The notes: generated by a model from the sequence alone, not told the origin. DNA of 64,000 bases from Ectopseudomonas composti (GCF_001567565.1 NZ_LSSW01000029.1:496001-560000), one strand, 5' to 3'. Positions 51,864 to 60,651 are shown, numbered from the stretch's first letter. Program-made: numbers and translations.

Positions 51864-52181
51864 ATGTACAAACTGTGTTTCTACGTGCCGGAAGCCCATC
51901 TGGAACCGGTGAAAAAAGCGGTGTTTGCAGCGGGAGGCGGACGTATCGGTCTGTATGACAGTTGCTGCTGGCAGGTGCTGGGTGATGGCCAATTCCGTGC
52001 TCTGCAAGGTAGCCAGCCGTTCATTGGCCAGGTCGGCAGCGTCGAGCAGGTCGCCGAATGGAAAGTGGAAATGGTCGTCGCCGACGAGTTGATCCATGAT
52101 GCCGTCAAGGCTCTGAAAAAGAGCCATCCCTACGAAACCCCGGCCTTCGATGTCTGGCGGTTGTCCGACCTGCAGTTTTGA
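51864..52181 (+). CDS. YqfO/NIF3-like PII-fold domain protein
   Basis: A 105-residue protein corresponding to the stand-alone YqfO (NIF3-inserted) domain, with MYKLCFYVPEAHLEPVKKAVFAAGGGRIG at the start and SHPYETPAFDV near the end. These carry a ferredoxin-like, PII-resembling fold and often trimerise. Their role is unsettled, with metal or nucleotide binding proposed. ATG 51864 behind GGAGAG was chosen over earlier in-frame starts. A terminator follows ten bases after the stop. Confidence 0.85.
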   Translation: MYKLCFYVPEAHLEPVKKAVFAAGGGRIGLYDSCCWQVLGDGQFRALQGSQPFIGQVGSVEQVAEWKVEMVVADELIHDAVKALKKSHPYETPAFDVWRLSDLQF

Positions 52182-52190
52182 GTCGATATT

Positions 52191-52215
52191 AAAAAGGCGC
52201 CGATGGCGCCTTTTT
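52191..52215. terminator. Bidirectional terminator between YqfO-like and L,D-transpeptidase genes
   Basis: AAAAAGGCGCC, GAT, GGCGCCTTTTT is a perfect 11-base inverted repeat with A- and T-runs on both sides, between two convergent genes. Confidence 0.92.
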
Positions 52216-52226
52216 CAATGCAGGGC

Positions 52227-52730
52227 TCAGGGCCTGATTTCGATCAGTGTGCCGTCCTTGACCAGGCTCCACACCTCACGCATGTCGTCGTTCTTCATGG
52301 CGATGCAGCCCTCGGTCCAGTCCAGGGTATGGAAGAACCACTCCGGGTATTCCTCGTCCAGTGGTGTACCGTGGATCATGATCATGCCGCCCGCTGGCAC
52401 GCCGGCAGCCTTGGCCTTGGCCAGATCACGGGCGTTGGGGTAGGAAATGTGCAGCGACAGTTGGTACTTGTCGCTCGGTTTGCGCCAGTCGATCCAGTAG
52501 AAGCCCTCCGGCGTACGCAGATCGCCTTCGCGCTGCTTGGCGCCACTGGGCTGTTTGCCCAGGGAAATGCGGTAGGACTTGATGGTCTTGCCGTGTTGCT
52601 GCAGGTGCAGTTTGCGCTCGGACTTGAGTACCAGCACCTTGTCCACGGTGCGGCTGCTGCTCACGGGCGTGGCGCTGGCCATGGCGTTGAAGCTGAGGAT
52701 CAGGCAAAGCAGGGGCAACAACCAACGCAT
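52227..52730 (-). CDS. L,D-transpeptidase (YkuD family)
   Basis: A 167-residue periplasmic enzyme with signal peptide MRWLLPLLCLILSFNAMASA. The YkuD domain contains MIMIHGTPLDEEYP and the catalytic cysteine in DWTEGCIAMKNDDM, the usual H...S/T-x-G-C-I pattern. Such enzymes form 3-3 cross-links or attach proteins to peptidoglycan. The length is short, a bare catalytic domain without a LysM or SH3 module. ATG 52730 gives the signal peptide. The upstream NUDIX gene ends 17 bases before it. Confidence 0.88.
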   Translation of the reverse strand: MRWLLPLLCLILSFNAMASATPVSSSRTVDKVLVLKSERKLHLQQHGKTIKSYRISLGKQPSGAKQREGDLRTPEGFYWIDWRKPSDKYQLSLHISYPNARDLAKAKAAGVPAGGMIMIHGTPLDEEYPEWFFHTLDWTEGCIAMKNDDMREVWSLVKDGTLIEIRP

Positions 52731-52747
52731 CGGGGACGTCCGCAGGG

Positions 52748-53302
52748 TCAACGGGGTGTGTAATGGGCACGCAGCGCTTCGAGAGGCTCGTTGCGTACCG
52801 GAAAGAGATTCTGCCGACGGTCGGCGAAGAAGCATTCTAAGGTACGGCCTATGGTCGGGAAAGCCAGCTCTGACCAGGGAATCTGCGATTCCTCAAACAG
52901 GCGTACTTCCAGGCTCTCTTCGCCGGCGGCGAAATCCAGGTCGACCAGCTCGGCGCGGAACAGCATGTACACCTGGCTGATATGTGGCAGGTCGAAAAGG
53001 GTATAGAGGCTGAGGTCGCGCACGCGGGCGCAGGCCTCTTCGAGCGTTTCACGGGTGGCGGCTTGCTCGGTGGTCTCGCCGTTCTCCATGAAGCCGGCCG
53101 GCAACGTCCAGTAGCCGCGGCGTGGCTCGATGGCGCGGCGGCACAGCAGCACTTGGTCGCGCCACACGGGCAGGCAGCCGGCAACGATGCGCGGGTTTTC
53201 ATAGTGCACGGTGGCGCAGTGGCCACAGACATGGCGCATGCGGTTGTCACCAGCCGGGATCATGCGGCTGACCGGGTTGCCACACTGGCTGCAGAATTTC
53301 AT
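52748..53302 (-). CDS. NUDIX hydrolase with N-terminal zinc ribbon
   Basis: A 184-residue hydrolase. The zinc ribbon uses C4, C7, C26 and C29 (MKFCSQCGNP, HVCGHC). The Nudix box is GFMENGETTEQAATRETLEEAC, with alanine replacing the usual glycine after EE. NudC-type enzymes with such ribbons act on NADH or NAD-capped RNA, but this shorter form has no NudC tail and its substrate is unknown. It is probably co-transcribed with the L,D-transpeptidase. Confidence 0.88.
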   Translation of the reverse strand: MKFCSQCGNPVSRMIPAGDNRMRHVCGHCATVHYENPRIVAGCLPVWRDQVLLCRRAIEPRRGYWTLPAGFMENGETTEQAATRETLEEACARVRDLSLYTLFDLPHISQVYMLFRAELVDLDFAAGEESLEVRLFEESQIPWSELAFPTIGRTLECFFADRRQNLFPVRNEPLEALRAHYTPR

Positions 53303-53600
53303 GCCCGCTCCTCTTTTCTGGGGCTATCTTGGCGGCCGGCGTGCTGGCCGGCAAGCCCGCTAGCGGGCACCTCTAAAAACTACCTACGTTGACATCGCTG
53401 CGTTAAAAACAGGCTGGAACGCCAGCTTGGTCAAATGCTCATTTACAACCCGTGAACCCGAATGCGGGCCCAGTGCTTTTTTTTCCCCTATTTTGCCTTG
53501 CGCTGGCTGCCTCGCCTGCGTTTCTAGGGCGCCCGAGTACGGCCAGCTTGTGCCGTCGTCGGGGGTTGGGCGGGCGGCCGCTTTCATGCCATGATGCCTG
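53303..53600. repeat. Intergenic palindrome and repeat-like region before the CoA pyrophosphatase
   Basis: GCCGGCGTGCTGGCCGGC and GCCCGCTAGCGGGC are REP-like palindromes at 53331-53368. The following stretch to about 53540 (CTCTAAAAACTACCTACGTT and GGCTGGAACGCCAGC) resembles mosaic intergenic repeats I recall from other Pseudomonas genomes. A minus-strand frame of 62 codons here has no family resemblance. No gene is called. Confidence 0.45.
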
Positions 53601-53625
53601 GTAAAACAAGACTCCGAGTATGCCC

Positions 53626-54231
53626 ATGCTGGACGAGTTGCTCCACCGCGTGCGCGGCTACAGCCCGCGCCCTCTGGAGACCGAGCGCAGCTTCCCCGAG
53701 GCGGCGGTGCTGGTCCCGATTACCCGCAGTGATGAACCGGAACTGGTGCTGACCCTGCGCGCCAGCGGTTTGTCGACTCACGGTGGCGAGGTCGCCTTCC
53801 CTGGTGGCCGGCGCGATCCTGAGGACCGCGATCTGGTCGATACCGCGCTGCGTGAGGCCGAGGAAGAGATCGGCCTGCCGCCGGGCTTGGTCGAGGTGGT
53901 CGGGCCGCTCAGTAGTCTGGTTTCACGGCATGGCATTCAGGTCACGCCCTATGTCGGGGTGGTGCCCGATTACGTCGAGTACAAGGCCAACGATGCCGAG
54001 ATCGCCTCGGTATTCTCGGTGCCGCTGGAGTTCTTTCGCTCCGATCCACGTGAGATGACCCATCGCATCGATTATCTCGGGCGCAGCTGGTACGTGCCGT
54101 CCTACACCTATGGCGAGTACCGCATCTGGGGCCTCACGGCGATCATGGTGGTGGAGCTGGTCAATCTGGTCTTCGACGATGCGCAGATTGCCCTGCACCA
54201 GCCGCCCGAACACTTCATACACCTGCGCTGA
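53626..54231 (+). CDS. NUDIX CoA pyrophosphatase (NudL-like)
   Basis: A 201-residue hydrolase of the coenzyme A pyrophosphatase subfamily. The Nudix box GGRRDPEDRDLVDTALREAEEEIGL is complete, preceded by the CoA-specific LTLRASGLSTHGGEVAFPGG. It is expected to split CoA or oxidised CoA into 3',5'-ADP and phosphopantetheine. ATG 53626 (MLDELLHRVRGYSP) was preferred to ATG 53620 because the GAG ribosome binding core is better spaced. It is followed after 21 bases by the carbonic anhydrase-like gene. Confidence 0.9.
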   Translation: MLDELLHRVRGYSPRPLETERSFPEAAVLVPITRSDEPELVLTLRASGLSTHGGEVAFPGGRRDPEDRDLVDTALREAEEEIGLPPGLVEVVGPLSSLVSRHGIQVTPYVGVVPDYVEYKANDAEIASVFSVPLEFFRSDPREMTHRIDYLGRSWYVPSYTYGEYRIWGLTAIMVVELVNLVFDDAQIALHQPPEHFIHLR

Positions 54232-54252
54232 TAGCGCCGAGGACTGACGAGC

Positions 54253-54780
54253 ATGAAATACCGCCTGGGAAGCTTCCGTGTCGACGCCCATCCCGATAGC
54301 TGGGTTGCGCCAAGCGCCGACCTGATCGGCAAGGTCCGCCTGGACGCGGGGGCCAGCGTCTGGTTCGGTGCGGTGCTGCGTGGCGACAACGAACTGATTC
54401 ATATCGGTGAGAACAGCAATGTGCAGGACGGCAGCGTCATGCACACCGACATGGGCTTTCCCCTGACCTTGGGCAAGGGCGTGACCGTCGGCCACAACGT
54501 GATGATGCATGGCTGCACGGTGGACGATTACAGCCTGATCGGCATCAACGCGGTGATTCTCAACGGCGCCAAGATCGGCAAGTACTGCATCATCGGCGCC
54601 AACAGCCTGATTCCCGAGGGCAAGGTCATCCCCGATGGCAGCCTGGTGATGGGCAGCCCGGGCAAGGTGGTGCGCGAACTGACCGAGCAGCAGAAGCAGA
54701 TGCTGGAGGCCAGTGCCGCTCATTACGTTCATAATGCGCAGCGCTATTCCCGTGAACTGGTACCTGATGACGATGAGTGA
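54253..54780 (+). CDS. Gamma-carbonic anhydrase family protein
   Basis: A 175-residue left-handed beta-helix protein of the hexapeptide-repeat gamma-carbonic anhydrase family, expected to be a trimer with zinc at subunit interfaces. The zinc ligands are visible in VMHTDMG and GHNVMMHG. Many homologues (YrdA, PaaY-like) have weak or regulated activity, so hydration of CO2 is likely but not proven. ATG 54253. The DUF1289 gene overlaps its last eight bases. Confidence 0.9.
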   Translation: MKYRLGSFRVDAHPDSWVAPSADLIGKVRLDAGASVWFGAVLRGDNELIHIGENSNVQDGSVMHTDMGFPLTLGKGVTVGHNVMMHGCTVDDYSLIGINAVILNGAKIGKYCIIGANSLIPEGKVIPDGSLVMGSPGKVVRELTEQQKQMLEASAAHYVHNAQRYSRELVPDDDE

Positions 54781-54970
54781 CGTAGAAAAGCCCGTGCGTT
54801 CGCCCTGCGTGCATGTCTGCGCGCTGGATGAGCAGGACGTCTGCATCGGCTGTCAGCGTACCGCTGCCGAAATCACCCGTTGGGGCCGCATGGACAATGC
54901 CGAGCGCCGCGTGGTGCTGCAACGCTGCCTGGAGCGCGCCCGTGCTTCAGGCCTTTTAATGCCTTCCTGA
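54773..54970 (+). CDS. DUF1289 family small Fe-S-like protein
   Basis: A 65-residue protein with the DUF1289 signature: CVHVC, then CIGCQRTAAEITRW. The cysteine spacing suggests a small iron-sulfur or zinc site. Function is unknown. ATG 54773 was chosen; ATG 54767 (MTMSD) is equally possible. It overlaps the end of the carbonic anhydrase-like gene, indicating translational coupling. Confidence 0.85.
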   Translation: MSDVEKPVRSPCVHVCALDEQDVCIGCQRTAAEITRWGRMDNAERRVVLQRCLERARASGLLMPS

Positions 54971-54991
54971 TTCACTGTTCGAGGAACCCTC

Positions 54992-56173
54992 ATGCCCCGT
55001 ATTGGAACCCCTTTGTCGTCCTCCGCGACCCGTGTACTGCTGTGTGGCTGCGGCGAGCTTGGCAAGGAAGTGGTGATCGAGTTGCAGCGCCTGGGCTGTG
55101 AAGTCATCGGCGTCGACCGTTACGCCAATGCGCCGGCCATGCAGGTGGCGCACCGCAGCCACGTCATCGACATGCTCGATGGGGCGGCTCTGCGTGCCGT
55201 GATCGAGAAGGAGCAGCCGCACTACATCGTGCCCGAGATCGAGGCCATCGCTACTGCCACGCTGGTCGAGCTGGAGGCCGAAGGGTTCAACGTGGTGCCC
55301 ACTGCCCGTGCCGCGCAACTGACCATGAACCGCGAAGGCATTCGTCGCCTGGCAGCCGAAGAGCTGGGCTTGCCGACTTCGCCGTATCACTTCTCCGATA
55401 CCTACGAGGACTACGCCGCAGCGGTGAAGTCGGTCGGTTATCCCTGCGTGGTCAAACCGATCATGAGCTCCTCCGGCAAGGGCCAGAGCGTGCTCAGAAG
55501 CGATGCCGACCTGCAGAAGTCCTGGGACTATGCCCAGGAAGGCGGCCGTGCCGGCAAGGGCCGGGTGATCGTCGAGGGCTTCATCGATTTCGATTACGAG
55601 ATCACCCTGCTCACCGTGCGTCATGCCGGTGGCACCAGCTTCTGTGCGCCGATTGGTCATCGTCAGGAAGGCGGCGACTATCAGGAGTCCTGGCAGCCGC
55701 AGCCTATGAGTCCGAAGGCGCTGGCCGAGTCCGAGCGCGTGGCGCTGGCGGTGACCGAGGCGCTCGGTGGTCGTGGCCTGTTCGGCGTCGAGCTGTTCGT
55801 CAAGGGCGATCAGGTGTGGTTCAGCGAAGTCTCGCCGCGCCCGCACGACACGGGGCTGGTGACGCTGATCTCCCAGGAGCTTTCCGAGTTCGCCCTGCAT
55901 GCCCGTGCCATTCTCGGCCTGCCGATCCCGGTGATTCGTCAGATGGGGCCGTCGGCTTCGGCGGTGATCCTGGTCGAGGGCAACTCGCAGCAGGCCAGTT
56001 TCGCCAATCTCGGCGCTGCGCTGAGCGAGGAGGACACGGCGCTGCGTCTGTTCGGCAAACCTGAAGTCAAAGGTCAGCGCCGCATGGGTGTAGCGCTGGC
56101 GCGCGATGAGTCCATCGAGGCCGCTCGTGCCAAGGCGCTGCGCAGCGCACAAGCGGTACGCGTCCAGTTGTGA
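54992..56173 (+). CDS. purT: Formate-dependent phosphoribosylglycinamide formyltransferase
   Basis: A 393-residue ATP-grasp enzyme that formylates GAR using formate and ATP, an alternative to folate-dependent PurN. RVLLCGCGELGKEV opens the N-terminal domain. The ATP-grasp core has VVKPIMSSSGKGQS, and the metal-binding motif is GVELFVKGDQVWFSEVSPRPHDTG. It overlaps the next gene by four bases. Confidence 0.96.
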   Translation: MPRIGTPLSSSATRVLLCGCGELGKEVVIELQRLGCEVIGVDRYANAPAMQVAHRSHVIDMLDGAALRAVIEKEQPHYIVPEIEAIATATLVELEAEGFNVVPTARAAQLTMNREGIRRLAAEELGLPTSPYHFSDTYEDYAAAVKSVGYPCVVKPIMSSSGKGQSVLRSDADLQKSWDYAQEGGRAGKGRVIVEGFIDFDYEITLLTVRHAGGTSFCAPIGHRQEGGDYQESWQPQPMSPKALAESERVALAVTEALGGRGLFGVELFVKGDQVWFSEVSPRPHDTGLVTLISQELSEFALHARAILGLPIPVIRQMGPSASAVILVEGNSQQASFANLGAALSEEDTALRLFGKPEVKGQRRMGVALARDESIEAARAKALRSAQAVRVQL

Positions 56174-56904
56174 GCCGGCATGCGCTGTGGTGGCTGGCGA
56201 CCTTGCCATTGCTGCCACTGGCGCTGCCGTTGGCCCTGCATACCCGGCGCACCGCTCTGCGTCTGCCGGTTGCCGAGGGTGAACCCTGCGGTATCGCCGC
56301 TGCGCATTTTCCGGGGCAGCCCTTGCGCCTGTTGCTGATCGGTGAATCGACAGTGGCAGGCGTCGGGGTCAGTCACTTCGAGCAGTCACTGGCGAGTTGC
56401 CTGGCCGCAGCCCTGGCCGAGCGCCTGCGGCGACCAGTGCGCTGGCGTGCGTGCGGCGAGAACGGCATCACCGCGTCTCAGGCCCATGAGCGCCTGCTGC
56501 CGTTGGCGTTGGCAGAGCCGGCCGACCTGGCGCTGCTGGTCTTCGGTGTCAATGACACCACTCATCTCACGCCGAGCGAGCGCTGGCAGCAGGCCCTTGC
56601 CGGCATGGCGGATGCATTGGGCGAGCGGGGCTGTCGCGTGGTCTTCAGCGGGGTGCCGCCGCTGCAGCATTTCACGGCCTTGCCCTGGTTGCTGCGACAG
56701 TTGATGGGCTGGCGGGCCAGTTTGCTGGATGCTGAACTGCAGGGCCTGGCGCAACGCCTTGGGGCGTTGCATTGCCGGCTGGACCTGCCGTTCGAGGCGC
56801 ATTACCTGGCCGAGGATGGCTACCACCCGTCGGCATTGGGTTACCGGCAGTGGGCCAATGGCCTGGCCGAACGCCTCACTCCGTTGCTGTTGTGTCCGGC
56901 TTGA
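56170..56904 (+). CDS. SGNH/GDSL-family hydrolase
   Basis: A 244-residue hydrolase with an N-terminal hydrophobic segment (about 5-22) that could be a signal peptide or anchor. Block I is LLIGESTVAG, with Ser in G-E-S instead of G-D-S. Block III is VFGVNDTTH, and the C-terminal DGYHPS supplies Asp and His. Substrate is unknown, probably an ester in the envelope. The start is GTG 56170, overlapping the purT stop. Its 3' end overlaps the convergent CNNM gene by 29 bases. Confidence 0.85.
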   Translation: MSRHALWWLATLPLLPLALPLALHTRRTALRLPVAEGEPCGIAAAHFPGQPLRLLLIGESTVAGVGVSHFEQSLASCLAAALAERLRRPVRWRACGENGITASQAHERLLPLALAEPADLALLVFGVNDTTHLTPSERWQQALAGMADALGERGCRVVFSGVPPLQHFTALPWLLRQLMGWRASLLDAELQGLAQRLGALHCRLDLPFEAHYLAEDGYHPSALGYRQWANGLAERLTPLLLCPA

Positions 56905-58162
56905 CCTTTTTCACCTGCCATACGCGCACGCTCTTCACCCGGTTATCCGCTGCCTGGAGAATTTCCAGGCGATAGGGGCCGATCTTCAGGCACACGCTGC
57001 TGTCAGGGATGCTCTCCAGCGCTTCGGTGATCAGGCCGTTGAGGGTCTTGGGACCATCGCTGGGCAGATGCCAGCCGAGCGTCTTGTTCACTTCGCGAAT
57101 GTAGGCGGCGCCGTCGATGACCAGCGTGCCGTCTTCCTGCGGGTGGATGTCGGGGCTGCGCAGGCTGTCCTGATTGCTGAAGTCGCCGACGATCTCTTCC
57201 AGAATGTCTTCCAGGGTGACGATGCCGATCACGTCGCCATACTCGTCGACGACGATGCCGATGCGTCGCTTCTGTTTCTGGAAGTTGATCAGCTGGGTCG
57301 CCAGGGGCGTGTTTTCCGGAATGAAATAGGGTTCGTTGCAGGCGGCCAGCAACGCTTCCTTGGTCAGCTGGTTATGCGTCAGCAGACGGGCGATCTGGCG
57401 CATGTGCACCACGCCCTCGATCTGGTTGATGTCGCCACGAAACACCGGCAGGCGTGTGTGCGGCGTGCTGCGCAACTGGCCAACGATGGTTTCCAGGTCG
57501 TCTTCGAGGTCGATGCCGGCCACTTCGTTGCGCGGGATCATGATGTCGTCGACCGTGACGCGCTCCAGGTCGAGGATGCCCAGCAGCATGTTCTGGCGGT
57601 TCAGCGGCAGGTCCGAGCCGGACTCGCGCACCACGCTGCGCAGCTCCTCGGTGGACAGGCTGTCGCTGGCGCGTTGCGACGGGTCGACGCCGAGCAGGCG
57701 CAGCAGGCCGTTGCTGATCGCGCCGGTCAGCCACACCACCGGATAGAGCACGCGCTGCAACAGGCTCAGCACGCGGCTGGCGGGAAAGGCCACCAGCTCT
57801 GGGCGCAGGGCTGCCAGGGTCTTGGGTGTGATTTCGCCGAAGATCAGCACGACGATGGTCAGGCCAGCCGTTGCGATGGCGATACCGGCTTCGCCCCACA
57901 TGTCCACGGCCAGCACGGTGGCGATGGAAGCCGCAAGGATGTTCACCACGTTGTTGCCAACCAGAATGGTGCCGAGCAGGCGGTCCGGGCGGTCGAGCAG
58001 GCGGGTGACGCGCTTGGCGCCGCTGTGCCCTTCCTTGGCCAGATGCTTGAGCCGATAGCGGTTGAGGCTGAGCATGCCCGTCTCGGAGCTGGAGAAGAAC
58101 GCCGAGCAGAGAATCAGGAAAATCAGCAGGCCGAGCAGGTAGCTCGAATGAAGTTCGTCCAC
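56876..58162 (-). CDS. CNNM/CorC family magnesium transporter-like protein (HlyC/CorC, YfjD-like)
   Basis: A 428-residue inner-membrane protein. The DUF21/CNNM membrane domain (about 1-185) has FFSSSETGMLSLNRYRL and GTILVGNNVVNI. A CBS pair (about 205-325, VDEYGDVIGIVTLEDILEEIVGD) and a C-terminal CorC_HlyC domain (about 340-420) follow. Homologues export or exchange Mg2+ with Na+. It is ten bases upstream of the CcsA-like gene stop, so they form a minus-strand operon. Confidence 0.9.
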   Translation of the reverse strand: MDELHSSYLLGLLIFLILCSAFFSSSETGMLSLNRYRLKHLAKEGHSGAKRVTRLLDRPDRLLGTILVGNNVVNILAASIATVLAVDMWGEAGIAIATAGLTIVVLIFGEITPKTLAALRPELVAFPASRVLSLLQRVLYPVVWLTGAISNGLLRLLGVDPSQRASDSLSTEELRSVVRESGSDLPLNRQNMLLGILDLERVTVDDIMIPRNEVAGIDLEDDLETIVGQLRSTPHTRLPVFRGDINQIEGVVHMRQIARLLTHNQLTKEALLAACNEPYFIPENTPLATQLINFQKQKRRIGIVVDEYGDVIGIVTLEDILEEIVGDFSNQDSLRSPDIHPQEDGTLVIDGAAYIREVNKTLGWHLPSDGPKTLNGLITEALESIPDSSVCLKIGPYRLEILQAADNRVKSVRVWQVKKVKPDTTATE

Positions 58163-58172
58163 GGCGTCTGCC

Positions 58173-58973
58173 TCAGATGTGCAGGATGAATTCGCGCACC
58201 AGCTTGCTGCCGAAATAGGCCAGCATCAGCAGGCAGAACCCGGCGAGGGTCCAGCGAATGGCCTTGTGACCGCGCCAGCCGAGTTGGTGGCGACCCCACA
58301 GCAGAACGGCGAACACCACCCAGGCGAAGCAGGAAAGGATGGTCTTGTGCGCCAGGTGCTGGGCGAACAGGTCATCGATGTACAGCGCGCCGGACAGCAG
58401 TGACAGCGACAGCAGCAGCCAGCCGGCGAAGAGGAAGCCGAACAGCAGGCTTTCCATGGTTTGCAGGGGCGGGAAGTTGCGGATCAGCCCGGACGGGTGC
58501 TTGTGCTTGAGCTGATGGTCTTGCAGCAGCAACAGAATCGACTGGAACACGGCGATGGTGAGCATGCCATAAGCCATGATCGAGAATAGGATGTGGGCCA
58601 GGATGCCGGGGTGCTCGTCGATCGGATTGATGGTGCCGCTGGGCATGAACTCCGCCGCCAGCACCGTCAGTGTGCCGAGCGGGAAGAGCAGCAGCAGGAG
58701 GTTTTCCACCGGGATGCGCAGGCAGGCCAGCAGGATCAGGCCGATGACCGCCCAGGCGATCAGGCTGGCTGCGTTGAAGAAGTCCAGGTTGAGGCCGTGC
58801 ACGTCATACAGCTGGTAGAACAGGCTGATGCCATGCAGGCACAAGGCGAGCACGCCTAGCGACGCCAGTAGGCGTTTGTCGGGGATGCTGCGCTGCGTCA
58901 GGCGCAGACCTTGGTAAGCGGCGGCGCCGGCATAGAGGAGGGCGGCGGCGAGACTGGGCAACAGAGGGTGCAT
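58173..58973 (-). CDS. CcsA/YpjD-like cytochrome c assembly family membrane protein
   Basis: A 266-residue integral membrane protein with eight probable helices, resembling the heme-handling CcsA/CcmC/YpjD family. Histidines that could bind heme lie in CLHGISLF, EHPGILAHILFSIMAYG and HLAHKTIL. This ffh-linked version is found widely in gammaproteobacteria. Its exact role in heme or cytochrome assembly is not settled. ATG 58973 gives MHPLLPSLAAALLYAG. It is divergent from ffh. Confidence 0.85.
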   Translation of the reverse strand: MHPLLPSLAAALLYAGAAAYQGLRLTQRSIPDKRLLASLGVLALCLHGISLFYQLYDVHGLNLDFFNAASLIAWAVIGLILLACLRIPVENLLLLLFPLGTLTVLAAEFMPSGTINPIDEHPGILAHILFSIMAYGMLTIAVFQSILLLLQDHQLKHKHPSGLIRNFPPLQTMESLLFGFLFAGWLLLSLSLLSGALYIDDLFAQHLAHKTILSCFAWVVFAVLLWGRHQLGWRGHKAIRWTLAGFCLLMLAYFGSKLVREFILHI

Positions 58974-59070
58974 AAATCCGTGTAAGGCGAGCCCGAAAGG
59001 CGCTGAGTGTGGCACAGATGGGCGTCAGCACGAAAGACTGCCGGCGGTGTCGGCAACTCGGCGAGTTCGC

Positions 59071-59076
59071 TATAAT
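59071..59076 (+). promoter_or_regulatory. Probable -10 box of the ffh promoter
   Basis: A perfect TATAAT lies 54 bases before the ffh ATG. No good -35 hexamer is seen at 16-18 bases upstream (TGTCGG), so the promoter may rely on an extended -10 or an activator. Confidence 0.5.
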
Positions 59077-59130
59077 CCGCCGCCTGTCGCACACCCGGCG
59101 CGCCGGGTCGCCCCTATCGAAGGAACGCGC

Positions 59131-60510
59131 ATGTTCGAAAATCTTACCGATCGCCTGTCCCAGACGCTGCGTAACGTCACCGGCAAGGCCAAGCTGACCG
59201 AAGACAACATCAAGGATACGCTGCGCGAAGTGCGCATGGCCCTGCTCGAGGCCGACGTGGCTCTGCCAGTGGTCAAGGACTTCGTCGGCAAGGTCAAGGA
59301 GCGTGCCGTTGGTACCGAAGTCTCCAAGAGCCTGACTCCGGGCCAGGCCTTCGTGAAGATCGTTCGCGCCGAGCTGGAAGAGCTGATGGGCGCGGCCAAC
59401 GAAGATCTGGCACTAAACGCCGCACCGCCTGCCGTGGTGCTGATGGCGGGTCTGCAGGGCGCGGGTAAGACCACTACCGCCGGCAAGCTGGCCAAGTTCC
59501 TCAAGGAGCGCAAGAAGAAGTCGGTGTTGCTGGTGTCTGCCGACGTCTACCGGCCGGCGGCGATCAAACAGCTGGAAACGCTGGCGGGCGATCTGGGCGT
59601 CACCTTCTTCCCGTCCGATGCCAGCCAGAAGCCTGTGGATATTGCCAATGCGGCGATCCGCGAGGCCAAGCTGAAGTTCATCGATGTGGTCATCCTCGAT
59701 ACTGCCGGTCGCCTGGCCGTGGACGCCGAGATGATGGCCGAGATTCAGGCGCTGCACGCGGCGGTCAAGCCGGTCGAGACCCTGTTCGTGGTCGACGCCA
59801 TGACCGGCCAGGATGCCGCCAACACGGCCAAGGCGTTCGGCGAGGCGCTGCCGCTGACCGGTGTGGTGCTGACCAAGGTCGATGGTGACGCCCGTGGCGG
59901 CGCCGCGCTGTCGGTGCGTCATATCACCGGCAAGCCGATCAAGTTCATCGGTATGGGCGAGAAGAGCGATGCGCTCGAGCCCTTCCATCCGGATCGTATC
60001 GCTTCGCGCATCCTCGGCATGGGCGATGTGCTCAGTCTGATCGAGCAGGCCGAACAGACCCTCGATCGCGAAAAGGCCGAGAAACTCACCAAGAAGCTGA
60101 AGAAGGGCAAGGGCTTCGATCTCGAAGACTTCCGTGATCAGCTGCAGCAAATGAAGAGCATGGGTGGTCTCGGCGGCCTGATGGACAAACTGCCGTCCAT
60201 CGGTGGCGTCAACCTGTCGCAGATGGGCAGCGCCCAGGGTGCAGCCGAGAAGCAGTTCAAGCAGATGGAGGCGATCATCAACTCGATGACGCCTGCCGAG
60301 CGTCGCGACCCGGAGATCATCAGCGGCTCGCGCAAGCGCCGCATCGCTCTCGGTTCCGGCACCCAGGTGCAGGACATCGGACGGCTGATCAAGCAGCACA
60401 AGCAGATGCAGAAGATGATGAAGAAATTCACCGCCAAGGGCGGCATGGCCAAGATGATGCGCGGCATGGGTGGCATGCTTCCGGGCGGCGGCGGAATGCC
60501 GAAATTCTGA
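59131..60510 (+). CDS. ffh: Signal recognition particle GTPase Ffh
   Basis: A 459-residue component of the signal recognition particle that targets nascent membrane proteins with 4.5S RNA and FtsY. The N domain and the G domain motifs GLQGAGKTTTAGKLA, DVYRPAAI, DTAGRL and TKVDGDARGG are present. The methionine-rich M domain (about 330-459) ends in a GGGGMPKF-like tail. ATG 59131 behind AAGGA was chosen; the frame is open further upstream without family similarity. Confidence 0.97.
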   Translation: MFENLTDRLSQTLRNVTGKAKLTEDNIKDTLREVRMALLEADVALPVVKDFVGKVKERAVGTEVSKSLTPGQAFVKIVRAELEELMGAANEDLALNAAPPAVVLMAGLQGAGKTTTAGKLAKFLKERKKKSVLLVSADVYRPAAIKQLETLAGDLGVTFFPSDASQKPVDIANAAIREAKLKFIDVVILDTAGRLAVDAEMMAEIQALHAAVKPVETLFVVDAMTGQDAANTAKAFGEALPLTGVVLTKVDGDARGGAALSVRHITGKPIKFIGMGEKSDALEPFHPDRIASRILGMGDVLSLIEQAEQTLDREKAEKLTKKLKKGKGFDLEDFRDQLQQMKSMGGLGGLMDKLPSIGGVNLSQMGSAQGAAEKQFKQMEAIINSMTPAERRDPEIISGSRKRRIALGSGTQVQDIGRLIKQHKQMQKMMKKFTAKGGMAKMMRGMGGMLPGGGGMPKF

Positions 60511-60550
60511 GGTCTGCGCCCCGGTCGATGGCCGGGAGGAAAAAGAGATT

Positions 60551-60587
60551 TGCAAACCGCCGCATAATCCTTAAAATATGCGGCCTT
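60551..60587 (+). promoter_or_regulatory. rpsP operon promoter overlapping a stem-loop
   Basis: TTGCAA (60551-60556), 16-base spacer and TAAAAT (60573-60578) form a plausible promoter. CCGCATA (60560-60566) and TATGCGG (60578-60584) are inverted repeats that enclose the -10 box. Confidence 0.6.
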
Positions 60588-60651
60588 TCGGGCCTAGGCC
60601 CATTTTTGATGTGTGCCTCAAGTTAGCACCGACTACAGGAACGATGTTCTC

